A stretch of 64,000 nucleotides of DNA from Deltaproteobacteria bacterium (GCA_016192705.1 JACPTQ010000053.1:1-64000), one strand, 5' to 3'; counted from the stretch's first letter, positions 6,211 to 15,367 are shown. A program made the numbers and translations. Notes: generated from the sequence alone by a model not told the origin.

Positions 6211-8805
6211 ATGCGCCTTCCGTGGTCGCGCGAACTAACACAGGTGCTTGCCGACGCCGAGGAGATCGCCCGCGGCGCGCGAAAGCCGTTTGACTCAACG
6301 CACCTTTTGCTCGCGCTTTTCACCATCCCAAATCGCGCGCAAGTGACGCTGCGCGAGCGCGGCGTCGATGACGATCGCCTCATCGATCTCGTCGATAAAA
6401 CGCGCACTGAATCAGCGGATGTCGTCCCGGCGATTCGCGAGCGCGCACGTCAAATCGCTGAAAGCCAACTTTGGCCGGAAGTTGACTGCCTCCACCTCTT
6501 GACCGCCGTCGCACGCACACGCGAGTCACGTGCGTACGAACTCCTGGAGCGTTGTGGCATTGATCTCATTCAGCTGCGGACCCAAATTGTTTCGTATTTC
6601 ACCTCGGGTAATATCCCGCGACGGCTTGGCGGTGCGCGGAGCACCACCACCACGACGATATCGCGCGAGTCCCCTGGGCCACGGCCGCCGTCGGGCTCGT
6701 TCCTCGACGACGACATCGCGTCGCCCCACGAACCCCAATCGCAAAAAAGCGCCGACCAACATGTCGGTGAGCCACCGTCCCAGAGCCTGCTTTCGCCACG
6801 CCCGGCCGCACCGCCAACGTCACCGCCCGCTCCGTCGACGGCGAGCGTCGTTCGACTGCCACCAAGGCCCGCACCAAGCGCGCCGCCGCTCGACGCCCCC
6901 TCGCGCGATGTTCGGGCGGAAGTTCAGGTCGTGACGGCCCCGGCAACACCCGCGCACACCGATCGCGCGCGTTCGCCCGTTACACTGAGTCCAGACGATT
7001 ACCCGTGGCTTACATCGCTTGGTCGGAATTTATCGCAACTCGCGTGGGATGGTCGCCTCGACCCGCTCATCGGCCGCGAAGATGAGATCGAAGCAGCGCT
7101 CGACATCCTCCACAAGCGACGCGCGAACAACCCGTGCCTCGTGGGCGATCCCGGCGTCGGCAAAACCGCGCTCGTCGAAGGGCTCGCCGCGCGCCTCCTC
7201 GAAGAGGACCGACGCACGGGCTCACTCGGCGCGCACATCATCGTCGAACTCAACATGGGGACCCTCATCGCGGGCACTCAGCTCCGCGGTTCGTTTAGCG
7301 AGCGACTCGCGGGGATTCAAGCCGAGGTTCGTCGCGGCCAGGGGCGCGTCATCGTATTCATCGATGAAATCCACAACCTCATCGGTGCAGGAGCAACCGG
7401 CGATTCGTCGCTCGATGCGGCTAACGAACTCAAGGCAGCGCTCGCGCGTGGCGAGTTTCCGTGCATTGGCGCGACCACGGAAGATGAGTACCAAGCGCAC
7501 ATCGCACGCGATTCCGCGTTGGCGCGCCGATTCCAGGCGATCGAAATCCGCGAGCCAACATCAGACGAAGCGGTCGCCATCTTGCGCGGAGTCGCGCCGA
7601 GCTACGAAGCGCACCACCGCGTCGCTTACGACGACGCCGCGCGCTTGGCAGCGGTTCGCCTTTCGATCCGCTTCATCACCGATCGCCACCTGCCCGACAA
7701 AGCGATCGCCGTGCTGGACCAGGCGGGCGCTCGCACGCGCCGCGAGGGACGCGGGCGTGTCACGTGGGAAGATGTTGCGCGCGCGGTCGCAGCGGCGGCC
7801 AAAGTTCCCGTCGATAAGGTGGTCGGTTCTGGTGACGACGGATTGGCCGTGCTCACGCGAAATCTTTCGCGCGACATTGTTGGGCAGATCGCTGCGCGCG
7901 ATGCGATTGCCGAAACGCTGCGCCGAAATCTCGCGGGCTTTCACGGCGACCACCCGGCCGCATCGTTTCTTTTCGTCGGACCGCCGGGCGTCGGGAAGTC
8001 GCGCATTGCGGCGTGCTTGGCCGAGTCGCTTTTCGACACCCCGAAAGCGCTCACCAGCTTCGACATGTCCGATTTCGGCGAGCCGCTTACCGCGTCGCGC
8101 CTCACGGGTGCCGCCCCCGGCTACGTTGGGCACGACCGTGGTGGCGAGCTCACCGAGTCTCTCAGGCGACGTCCACACCAAATCGTCCTCCTCGAATCGA
8201 TCGATCGCGCGCATGCAGATGTCCACGCGATCGTCGCGCAGCTCTTGGATTCTGGGCGCTTGACCGACAGCCGCGGACGCTCGGTCGATGCGCGAAACAC
8301 CATTGTGATCGCGACGATGACGACCGAGTTTCGTGAAGCGGGAAGGCGCACGGGCGGAATCGGCTTCGGCACAAAGAAGGCTGAACGCGGCGCCGCGCCC
8401 GCGCACGGCGGCTCTGCCGAAGACGCCACGCTTCTCGAGTCGGCCGCCAAGTCGCTCAGTCCGGCCCTCTGGGCGCGTCTCGATGCCAAGCTCGTCTTTC
8501 GGGCGCTGACACGAGACGAGATTCGACGCATCGTCGAAATCGAAATCGCGCGCTCGAGTGCCCAGCTTCGTACCGATCGCGGAATCGACTTTGCACTTTC
8601 GCCAGCGGCCATCGATTTCGTCACGCAGGCGGCGTCCGTCGATCCGGCGCTCGGCGCTCACCCGATCCGCGCGGCGTGCCAAAGACTCATCGAAGCCGAA
8701 ATTGCGCGCCGCATTTTCGCCGGCGAATTTCACCCGGGGAGCCGTGTCCATGTTGGTCGCGAGGGCGACGTCCTAGATTTTTGCGCCGCCCCGAGCGCGT
8801 CGTGA
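6211..8805 (+). CDS. ClpA/ClpC-type AAA+ unfoldase with degenerate second ATPase domain
   Basis: 864 residues. Two Clp_N repeats (1-130) are followed by a Pro/Ser-rich linker (about 140-260), then domain D1 with GDPGVGKT (312-319) and FIDEI (383-387), and domain D2 with GPPGVGKS (590-597). Hsp100 proteins thread substrates using ATP. In D2 the Walker B pair is E662-S663 instead of Asp-Glu, sensor-1 Asn appears as Thr (ATMTT, 701-705), and the sensor-2 motif reads GAH instead of GAR, so D2 is probably unable to hydrolyse ATP. The D1 pore loop has Leu (GTQLRG) where Tyr is usual, and the D2 loop has GYVGH for GYVGY. GIGF at 716-719 sits where ClpA and ClpC carry the ClpP-binding tripeptide. The next gene overlaps the stop by GTGA. 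Confidence 0.9.
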   Translation: MRLPWSRELTQVLADAEEIARGARKPFDSTHLLLALFTIPNRAQVTLRERGVDDDRLIDLVDKTRTESADVVPAIRERARQIAESQLWPEVDCLHLLTAVARTRESRAYELLERCGIDLIQLRTQIVSYFTSGNIPRRLGGARSTTTTTISRESPGPRPPSGSFLDDDIASPHEPQSQKSADQHVGEPPSQSLLSPRPAAPPTSPPAPSTASVVRLPPRPAPSAPPLDAPSRDVRAEVQVVTAPATPAHTDRARSPVTLSPDDYPWLTSLGRNLSQLAWDGRLDPLIGREDEIEAALDILHKRRANNPCLVGDPGVGKTALVEGLAARLLEEDRRTGSLGAHIIVELNMGTLIAGTQLRGSFSERLAGIQAEVRRGQGRVIVFIDEIHNLIGAGATGDSSLDAANELKAALARGEFPCIGATTEDEYQAHIARDSALARRFQAIEIREPTSDEAVAILRGVAPSYEAHHRVAYDDAARLAAVRLSIRFITDRHLPDKAIAVLDQAGARTRREGRGRVTWEDVARAVAAAAKVPVDKVVGSGDDGLAVLTRNLSRDIVGQIAARDAIAETLRRNLAGFHGDHPAASFLFVGPPGVGKSRIAACLAESLFDTPKALTSFDMSDFGEPLTASRLTGAAPGYVGHDRGGELTESLRRRPHQIVLLESIDRAHADVHAIVAQLLDSGRLTDSRGRSVDARNTIVIATMTTEFREAGRRTGGIGFGTKKAERGAAPAHGGSAEDATLLESAAKSLSPALWARLDAKLVFRALTRDEIRRIVEIEIARSSAQLRTDRGIDFALSPAAIDFVTQAASVDPALGAHPIRAACQRLIEAEIARRIFAGEFHPGSRVHVGREGDVLDFCAAPSAS

Positions 8806-9599
8806 CCAACAGCGTGCGGAAAAAGTCGAATTCACAGGTTGCCATCGTCGGAATGGGCCACGTCGGTCGGGGCCTCGCGCTCGCTTTTCGCGTCGCGGGA
8901 ATACGGCGGGTCCCAGTCGGGCGCGCTGACATCGTGCTCTTGGCGGTCCGCGACAATCAGATCACACGGACCGCACGCGAAATCGCACCGCGCCTCGCGC
9001 CACGCACGTGTGTCCTTCACACATCGGGAATCGCCCCATGCGACGCGCTCGAATCCCTCTCTGGGCGTGGATTTGCGCTTGGGTCGATGCACCCACTTCT
9101 CTCGTTCGCGAACCCGCGCCGCGCGGCCGCCCAAGTCTCCGAGGCGACCTTCGCACTTTCGGGCGACCAATGCGCAATTGCCGCCGCGCGAAAACTCATA
9201 CGCCGACTCGGCGCCCACGTCGTGACGATTCGCGACCGCGACAAGCCGCTCTACCACGCCGCCGCCGTCTTCGCGGCGAATTATCTCGTCGCGAATTTTT
9301 CCGTTGCCTGCGATCTTTTGGCTCGCATCGGAATCGACGATCACACCGCGCGCCGTCTCTTTGCGCCACTTGCCCGCGGCGTCCTCGAAAACATCGTCAC
9401 CCACGGCGCCGCCCGCGCGTTGTCCGGCCCCATCTCACGCGGCGATGTCACCACCCTACGCGCGCATCTCGCCGCACTCCCGCACGAATCCCATCGCCGC
9501 CTCTACGCCGCGCTCGGCGAAGTCATCGTCGACCTCGCCAAAATTTCACCCTCACAAAAGTCGCAGCTTCGGCGAACTCTTCACGCACGCGGGGACTGA
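8802..9599 (+). CDS. Rossmann-like/DUF2520 domain protein, shortened
   Basis: 265 residues from GTG 8802, which overlaps the Clp stop by GTGA. The N-terminus has VAIVGMGHVGRG (13-24), a dinucleotide-binding loop, then LLAVRDNQI, followed by an all-helical C-terminal half typical of DUF2520 (motifs SMHPLLSF, YHAAAVFAANYLV, LSGPISRGD). DUF2520 proteins resemble F420- or NAD(P)-dependent reductases and often sit near pantothenate genes; no such genes are here. The stretch between the first helix and the fourth strand is only about 10 residues, where relatives have about 35, so the second strand that recognises the cofactor ribose appears deleted. Substrate unknown. Confidence 0.82.
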   Translation: MTNSVRKKSNSQVAIVGMGHVGRGLALAFRVAGIRRVPVGRADIVLLAVRDNQITRTAREIAPRLAPRTCVLHTSGIAPCDALESLSGRGFALGSMHPLLSFANPRRAAAQVSEATFALSGDQCAIAAARKLIRRLGAHVVTIRDRDKPLYHAAAVFAANYLVANFSVACDLLARIGIDDHTARRLFAPLARGVLENIVTHGAARALSGPISRGDVTTLRAHLAALPHESHRRLYAALGEVIVDLAKISPSQKSQLRRTLHARGD

Positions 9600-9690
9600 C
9601 GCACGACGTGCGAATCCCGCGACCACGTTGACGCGCGCGATTCGTGGAGTTACTTTGTCCATATCGTTCTCTTATCTGGGAGGCTCAGAT

Positions 9691-9999
9691 ATGGCCGAGT
9701 TTGTTCATGCGTTGAAACTAACGGAATTGCCCCCGGGGTCCGCGAAGACCGTCGAAATCGGTGCCGCGAAAATCGCGCTCTATAATGTTGGCGGGCAAAT
9801 CCACGCGACCGCGGACACCTGCCTTCATCGCGGCGCGTCGCTCGGCGACGAGGGCTCGCTCGACGGAAAGCTTGTCGTGTGCGGCTGGCACGGATGGGAG
9901 TATGACGTGACGAACGGCGAGTGCACGATGAATCGCTCAAAAAAACTCGCGTGCTTTGAAACGAAAATTGACGGCGACGCGATCTGGGTCAAGGTCTAG
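9691..9999 (+). CDS. Rieske [2Fe-2S] domain protein, small ferredoxin type
   Basis: 102 residues with the two Rieske cluster motifs CLHRG and CGWHGWEYD, which together supply two cysteines and two histidines for a [2Fe-2S] centre. The length and lack of a membrane anchor fit the soluble NirD/BphF-like ferredoxin type. The ATG at 9691 has GGGAGG at 9678-9683; the open frame extends upstream but without Rieske sequence. It follows the DUF2520 gene by 91 bases and may be read from the same transcript. An electron-transfer partner is not visible. Its 3' end overlaps the convergent gene by 11 bases. Confidence 0.92.
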   Translation: MAEFVHALKLTELPPGSAKTVEIGAAKIALYNVGGQIHATADTCLHRGASLGDEGSLDGKLVVCGWHGWEYDVTNGECTMNRSKKLACFETKIDGDAIWVKV

Positions 10000-12559
10000 C
10001 GGCCTCATTTTTCTTATCGGCCGTCCCAAGCGGCGATCCCTCCAGGCGCACAACCCGCGGTGGATCCACGCGCCGCGTGAGCCGTAGCGTTTGCTCGCCC
10101 AGCGGCACCTCGACCTCGCTCCGCACGGTCGACGTGCGCGTCAAGGGATCGAACTCGACGGCAACATCGGGCGTGTCACCTTGTGCATACGTCAGGATAG
10201 GACGATCGGCGGTCGTCGCAAACACCGCCCATCGACGAGCCTCAGCGCGCTTGAGCAGCTGCTCGACCGCGGCGCCGCACGCCCCCACGACAAGCACGAT
10301 GTCCGATGCGCGATCCCGGCCAACCCCAACGCATCGCGAACCCTCCACGCCACGCTGCCCCACGAAAACTTCTGCTGGCCGCGGTGACACCGGGACCTCC
10401 ACTCCCCAAACCCCCGCCTCAACCGCACCGTCCGCTCGCACCGCCACAACCCGATCGCCCTCGCGCGGCTCTTCGCGCCGCTTCGCCGCGGGCCCGAGGG
10501 ACACCATCAGGTTGAATGGCGCGCCCGGCGCCGCTCCCACAAACGCGCTTCCCCGCGCTTTGTAAATGCGCGCTTCGCCGTCTTGCGCTTCGGCGATCGC
10601 CGTTGGAAACGCGCGCCACGGCTCGGGCCACTCGCGAAGCGACCACGCAAGAGTGCGCTTCCCATACGTCGGGAAATCGTTTCGCAGCGCGAGGTAAAAA
10701 AAATCGCGCTCGTCCTGTTTGATGTACCTCGGAAAAAGCCACGCGATCATTTCAGGGTCCATGCGCCGCGCCTGAAACTTCACACCCGCATGCTCATACA
10801 TTTTCTCCTTCAGCTTCCCGGCAAGACTCGCCTCATCGTAAACGCGGTACCACTCGAACCGCGTATGCCCCCAATTCATGTCGAGGTGAATCGCAAAAAC
10901 ACACCCCGCAAGCGTCATCGCCTTGGCGAGAAGCGGCGCGCTCGTCGCGTTCCCCCACGCATACATGATGTGCCCAGCCGCGGTCACACCCACCGCCGCG
11001 CGGTACGTGTAAACTGGGTCGTCGCCAAGCGGCGTAATTCCCCACTTCTGCTCGCCCGTTGGATTGATGACGCCGTTTTCGATCAGCGGGACGAGATTTT
11101 GCCGGTACGATTCGAACGCGTCGCCCTTCGTCTCCTTCTTCCACGTGCCAAACCCAAGCCGCCCATCCTTGAACCGCCCGACCGTCGCAAACGACGGCTT
11201 CGGCCGCACAATCTCGCGCCCACGCACCATCATCCCGAACGCACCGTGCATCGTCTTGAAGCCGCCGTTGAACGCTGCGAGGACCCGCGTCAAAACCGCC
11301 GGGTCTCGCGGGATCAGGCCGTCGCCCGTGTGCCCCGTCGTCGTCTCGGGAAACTTCGTCCCCGCGACAATGCCAAGGTCGACCTGACGCGCATCCGCGA
11401 CAATCAGCCGCACCTTCGACTTCTCGCGCTTCGGATCGACGCGAATAACCGACCGAAGCACTGCAGGCGGCGCACCCGGGTTGCGGTTGTTGTACGGATA
11501 CGGGTCGACCCACTGCCCTTCACCCGCAAGCGGCGTCGCGAGAATCGGTTTGATGGGAGGCGGTGGCCACGACGACTCGCCGGTGAGCGTCCATCGTCCG
11601 CGAACCTTCATGGCCGCCGGCGCCGACTCGACGACTCTCTCGCCTTCAAGGATCGCCTTGTCGCTCTTCGACGTTCCGCCTCCAAACCAACGCGTCAAAT
11701 CGTCCGCCACGGAAAGGACCGCCGCCTCGAGCCACTCGACCCCCTTCTCGCCCACAAACGACCAATCGCGAATCCGATTCACCACCCAATCGGCGATCAT
11801 CGGTTCGGCCTTGGGCTCTGCGCGCTGAACCGAAAGCTCGGCGCCGCCGCCCGAAAGCTCGCCAGTCTCCCACACGAACGTCGCGCGAACGGAACCGCGG
11901 GCGCTCGCGGACGTGAACTCAACCGTCAGCGCACCCGACGAATCGTCGCGAAGCGATGCGCGCTCAACGGGCTTCGCGAACACGAGCCGCGTCTCACCAA
12001 CGCCGCGCGCGGCGCCATGATGTTGGATGTTCGTGAACGCGTTCAAAACGCGCCCAAAGCGCGACATCTGAACCCGCACGCGCTCGTCTTCGCCCGCGCG
12101 AAAGTCGAGCAAACCAACAGCTGTCACGCGGCCATCGACGCGGTTGAGAAACGCAAAACGGTCGGAACGGCCCACGAGCGACTCCTCGACGGCATCCGGT
12201 GTCTTCGTCAAGTTGCGCGGCGTCGCAAGTCGATAGGGTCGCCCGTCGCCATCAAGCCGCATTGCCGCGCGATAAATGTCGGGCGCGCCATCGCCCTGTC
12301 GTGCCGCGAAAACCAGCGAAGTTTCGAACCCGGAGCCCGGGATAAACGCCGCGCCGTCCGGCTCGGCCAGCGTAAGTTCGAACTTCTCGCGCAGAGTTGA
12401 CGCCAAAAACCCGGGAAACTCGCCACTCGTTACGCCCGGCGCACCACCATAAAGGCGCGACCCGTCGCCGACCGCCCAAGCCGCTCCAATCCCAAGCGAC
12501 GCGACGAGGACGCCGAGCGACGAACGCACGAAGATCCGGTTCTTGAGGGACGCGAACAC
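9989..12559 (-). CDS. Exported phosphodiester glycosidase-like (NAGPA domain) protein
   Basis: 856 residues with a GTG start and an N-terminal signal or anchor (hydrophobic 14-30). The region around residues 370-640 has the layout of the NAGPA/DUF2233 family: FNGGFKTMHGAFGMMVRGRE, then YRAAVGVTAAGHIMYAW, then AIHLDMNWGHTRFEW in the place where active members show a Leu-Asp-Gly-Gly motif. Family members uncover mannose-6-phosphate or cleave phosphodiester sugar bonds; whether this divergent member is active is unclear. The N-terminal 200 residues look like a beta-propeller or sandwich. The gene is divergently oriented from the subtilisin-like gene, with 53 bases between the starts. Confidence 0.7.
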   Translation of the reverse strand: MFASLKNRIFVRSSLGVLVASLGIGAAWAVGDGSRLYGGAPGVTSGEFPGFLASTLREKFELTLAEPDGAAFIPGSGFETSLVFAARQGDGAPDIYRAAMRLDGDGRPYRLATPRNLTKTPDAVEESLVGRSDRFAFLNRVDGRVTAVGLLDFRAGEDERVRVQMSRFGRVLNAFTNIQHHGAARGVGETRLVFAKPVERASLRDDSSGALTVEFTSASARGSVRATFVWETGELSGGGAELSVQRAEPKAEPMIADWVVNRIRDWSFVGEKGVEWLEAAVLSVADDLTRWFGGGTSKSDKAILEGERVVESAPAAMKVRGRWTLTGESSWPPPPIKPILATPLAGEGQWVDPYPYNNRNPGAPPAVLRSVIRVDPKREKSKVRLIVADARQVDLGIVAGTKFPETTTGHTGDGLIPRDPAVLTRVLAAFNGGFKTMHGAFGMMVRGREIVRPKPSFATVGRFKDGRLGFGTWKKETKGDAFESYRQNLVPLIENGVINPTGEQKWGITPLGDDPVYTYRAAVGVTAAGHIMYAWGNATSAPLLAKAMTLAGCVFAIHLDMNWGHTRFEWYRVYDEASLAGKLKEKMYEHAGVKFQARRMDPEMIAWLFPRYIKQDERDFFYLALRNDFPTYGKRTLAWSLREWPEPWRAFPTAIAEAQDGEARIYKARGSAFVGAAPGAPFNLMVSLGPAAKRREEPREGDRVVAVRADGAVEAGVWGVEVPVSPRPAEVFVGQRGVEGSRCVGVGRDRASDIVLVVGACGAAVEQLLKRAEARRWAVFATTADRPILTYAQGDTPDVAVEFDPLTRTSTVRSEVEVPLGEQTLRLTRRVDPPRVVRLEGSPLGTADKKNEAARP

Positions 12560-12612
12560 GCGCGGAGTCTAAGATTCGAGACAATTGGGGGTCAACCGTA
12601 TAAGCTCTGCGC

Positions 12613-13995
12613 GTGCGAAGTTGGTTGGGGGTGAGCGCCGCTCTTTCGTTGTTCGTGCCATGGTCAGCGGGCGCCGCAAAAATAAAGATCCCCGCGCAGA
12701 TTCGGGAGGCTGGGTATGCGCCGCTTCCTGCGAAGTCACATCAGGAAGTTCTCATTCCGGGCGAGGACTTCAAGTTCGACACGTCGTTCGGCCCATTCGC
12801 CGCGCCCGCGCTCGTCGGCACGCTCGATTGCCTCCCGTACAACGACCTGCCGCCCGACGATCACCCGGCGCTCGCGTGGCGAATGGCCACGGGCGTTCCG
12901 CACGCGAAAAGCGGTTGGAACTACCATGTCATCGCAACCGCGGGCGTCATCGCGAAAGGCTCGCGCTTCGTAAAACTCCTCTCGCTCGAATGCCCGCCCG
13001 CGCTCGACGCGCCCGACAGCAACGGCCGACGCCGCATTCGCACCTTCATCAACAACTGGGGATTCGAAGTGCCGCGCCGCGATCTTTTTTCGTTTGGTCT
13101 TTTTGAGTCAATTGAGCACGCGGCGAAACACGGCGCGCTCGACATCAACATGAGCGACATCAAGTTCGCCCGCGGCTGCACGCCAAAACGTTACTCGGCC
13201 CTCGCGCGCGAAGCCGACGCCGTGCTCGCCCACCGCGGCAAACCGAGCTGGGACGAGGCGCTTCGCGCGTTCAACGCAAAGATTAAGCGCGCCGGCTGCG
13301 TCCTCTTTTGGCTCGGAAAAGCGCTCGAGAAGCACCCCGAGATTCTTCTGTTCGTGTCGTCTGGAAACGCCGGCTTCGACAACGACAAAACTGGCCCGGT
13401 TTATCCGTCGCATTTCCCCCTCTCTAATGTCGTCGTGGTCGCCGCCGCCGAAGACCCCGTCGGACGCGGGCGCCCGCGCGGCGGCACCGTTGCAACGTGC
13501 ACAACCGAGCGTGGCGCCGTTCGCTGGCGCATCGCAATTTGGCCGACGAAGCGCCGAAGCGCGTGGGGGCGCCGTTCGGTCACGCTTGCGACCAACGCGA
13601 CCGACATCATGACCACGATTGAGCGATACACGTGGTGGGACGGCCGCGACAAACTGCGCCCCTCGCCGTGGTTCAAAATCGGAAACGGCACATCGCTCGC
13701 ATCGCCCGAAGCCGCCAACGTCGCAGCAAAGATTCGCCTCATCGCCCCGCGCCTTTCGGCCGCCGAACGAAAGTCGCTTCTCATCCAAACGTCGGACATC
13801 TGCCCAAAATCACTCCTCGCTGTTCGGTCGGGCGGCGTTGTGAACCCCGCACGCGCGTTCGTAGTTGCGAAGCGGCTCCGCGACGACCCAAAACTCTCGG
13901 TCGATCGCGCCGTCAAGGCGGAAATTGGCGACGCGCACCACAAACGGCTCGCGCCATTCTTCTCGCGTATGGACATATCGCACGGCGTCCGCTAA
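12613..13995 (+). CDS. Secreted subtilisin-like (S8) protein, catalytic triad incomplete
   Basis: 460 residues from a GTG at 12613 with a signal peptide ending near SAGAA. The serine motif of S8 proteases is clear: GNGTSLASPEAANVAAK with S361. The oxyanion region reads SSGNAGF near residue 251. The Asp motif and the usual His-Gly-Thr-His motif are not recognisable; HVIATAGVIAKG occupies the expected place. It may therefore be a degenerate protease or a very divergent one. There is no Shine-Dalgarno site, and TATAAG at 12599-12604 lies 8 bases before the start. Divergent with the NAGPA-like gene, perhaps sharing regulation. Confidence 0.68.
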   Translation: MRSWLGVSAALSLFVPWSAGAAKIKIPAQIREAGYAPLPAKSHQEVLIPGEDFKFDTSFGPFAAPALVGTLDCLPYNDLPPDDHPALAWRMATGVPHAKSGWNYHVIATAGVIAKGSRFVKLLSLECPPALDAPDSNGRRRIRTFINNWGFEVPRRDLFSFGLFESIEHAAKHGALDINMSDIKFARGCTPKRYSALAREADAVLAHRGKPSWDEALRAFNAKIKRAGCVLFWLGKALEKHPEILLFVSSGNAGFDNDKTGPVYPSHFPLSNVVVVAAAEDPVGRGRPRGGTVATCTTERGAVRWRIAIWPTKRRSAWGRRSVTLATNATDIMTTIERYTWWDGRDKLRPSPWFKIGNGTSLASPEAANVAAKIRLIAPRLSAAERKSLLIQTSDICPKSLLAVRSGGVVNPARAFVVAKRLRDDPKLSVDRAVKAEIGDAHHKRLAPFFSRMDISHGVR

Positions 13996-14034
13996 CGATC
14001 GCTGCCGGAAGTCAACGTTTTCAGGGAGGGCACG

Positions 14035-14460
14035 ATGAAACTCGAATTCTCCGAGACAATGACTGGGACCTACAAACTTCACGACGACGCCGCGAGCGAC
14101 CGACGGTTTGAATTCTCGATCCGCGTCGTCCAAGAGCCTGGCCGCATTGAGCAAACCGGCCCCATCGAAGGGACCGTGACGCTCGAGGGTTTCGCCGATC
14201 GCAAACCGCTCAAGGGCACGCTGCAACTCGCGCCGCTCACCCGCCGCGCGCTCATTTACAACTTTGAATTCACCGCGAACGACGGCGAAAAAGTCCGCTT
14301 CGAGGGAACGAAAAACCTCTCCGCGTTTCGCCCGATTCGCTCCATGACCATGCTCGCTGGCACTCTCTATAAGGAGTACCGCCCCATTGGGGCCGCGCAA
14401 GCGACGTTCGACCTGCGCCGCGAATTCCCGCGCCTTCTCGCGAGCCTTCGCCTCGGCTAA
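14035..14460 (+). CDS. Conserved-looking 141-residue protein of unknown function
   Basis: 141 residues with no signal peptide or membrane segment. Alternating strands predict an all-beta fold. Starting at MKLEFSETMTGT, it loosely resembles the small beta domain found at an end of some cholesterol-oxidase-type GMC oxidoreductases in actinobacteria and myxobacteria; this is an impression of style, not a demonstrated match. GGGAGG stands just upstream of the ATG, so the start is secure. It lies 39 bases after the subtilisin-like gene and is followed by a symmetrical hairpin. Confidence 0.7.
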   Translation: MKLEFSETMTGTYKLHDDAASDRRFEFSIRVVQEPGRIEQTGPIEGTVTLEGFADRKPLKGTLQLAPLTRRALIYNFEFTANDGEKVRFEGTKNLSAFRPIRSMTMLAGTLYKEYRPIGAAQATFDLRREFPRLLASLRLG

Positions 14461-14466
14461 CAGGTT

Positions 14467-14489
14467 GCTGAAAAATCGACTTTTTCAGC
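14467..14489. terminator. Bidirectional terminator hairpin
   Basis: A perfect 9-base inverted repeat, GCTGAAAAA / TTTTTCAGC, with loop TCGAC, lies between convergent genes ending at 14460 and 14510. The A and T tracts are inside the stem, so an RNA made in either direction ends the hairpin arm in U-rich sequence. This fits a shared intrinsic terminator, although the U-run is interrupted. Confidence 0.55.
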
Positions 14490-14509
14490 GTTTCGCTTAA
14501 GCTGTACGA

Positions 14510-15367
14510 CTATTGAGCCTTCCGCGTTCGCTTGCCGAATCGCACCGCGAAAATCCCACCGGCTAATACCAGCAAGAGTCCAGCCGACCCGACGCCGTCA
14601 GAAACGACACACGCACACGAAGTTCCCTTCTTCGCCGTCCGCGCGCCCGCATCCGCACCCGCATCCGTACCCGCAACCGCGCCCGCGCCAGCACCCATCT
14701 TCACGCACGGCGTCATCGCCGACGCATTCCCCGCGAGGTCGACCGCCCGCACGAAAACACACGACGCCACATCGCCGCGCAGAACGCCCGTGCCGCCGGC
14801 CTTCCGAAACGAATACCCGAGGCGCGTCGCCGATTTCTCGTCGTCCCCCACGTAATAGTCGAGCCGAACTGGAAACAGGTGATCGTCCTTCGCGGCCCCA
14901 ACACCAAAGAGAGTAAACGAAAGCCCTTCCGTCGCGCGCCGCAGATCCGTTGGCGCCGCAACCGTCGGCGCCGTTTCATCCGGCCCGCCGCCCGTCTCAA
15001 ATCGAAACGTCTCCGGCCTGTCCCAAATTGAGTACGTCACTTTGTACCAAGTCCGCGTCTTAAGCGGCTTTTCTGGCACCAACTCAAACAGATACCGAAC
15101 GCGCGACGCCCCCGTCCAGCCTGGCTTTCGCGGCGTTCGGCTCACCGACGAAATATCCTCGACTGGAAACCGCTCGAGCCGCGCATCGACTTTCGTGCCG
15201 CCCTTCTCGACTTCGATCGACGCCTTCAGATCGCCCGCGTAAAGCGTTTGCCCCACGATCCACACGCGCACATTCGTCGGCACGCCACCCTCGTTCATTT
15301 TCGGCGCCGTCCACTCAACGTGTGGAGGAATCTCGCCCCAGAAAACCATCAGCAGCGCTCCAATCAC
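14510..15367 (-). CDS. Surface protein with Ig-like domains and MYXO-CTERM-like anchor
   Basis: 285 residues from GTG 15367 with GGAGG about 7 bases upstream. It has a short N-terminal hydrophobic segment, then two Ig- or fibronectin-like regions (about 15-110 and 125-225), an Ala-Gly-Asp linker (TDAGADAGA), and a C-terminal tripartite tail: SCAC, a hydrophobic stretch, and a basic end (KRTRKA). This is the form of the MYXO-CTERM sorting signal of Myxococcota, whose cysteine is cleaved and lipidated for surface display. A TATAGT -10-like element lies at 15404-15409. Function beyond surface exposure is unknown. Confidence 0.75.
   Translation of the reverse strand: MIGALLMVFWGEIPPHVEWTAPKMNEGGVPTNVRVWIVGQTLYAGDLKASIEVEKGGTKVDARLERFPVEDISSVSRTPRKPGWTGASRVRYLFELVPEKPLKTRTWYKVTYSIWDRPETFRFETGGGPDETAPTVAAPTDLRRATEGLSFTLFGVGAAKDDHLFPVRLDYYVGDDEKSATRLGYSFRKAGGTGVLRGDVASCVFVRAVDLAGNASAMTPCVKMGAGAGAVAGTDAGADAGARTAKKGTSCACVVSDGVGSAGLLLVLAGGIFAVRFGKRTRKAQ

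Noticed and set aside
7019-8263. 414-codon plus-strand frame inside the Clp gene
   Set aside because: Ser/Arg-rich shadow frame with no family features; the Clp frame is clearly the coding one.
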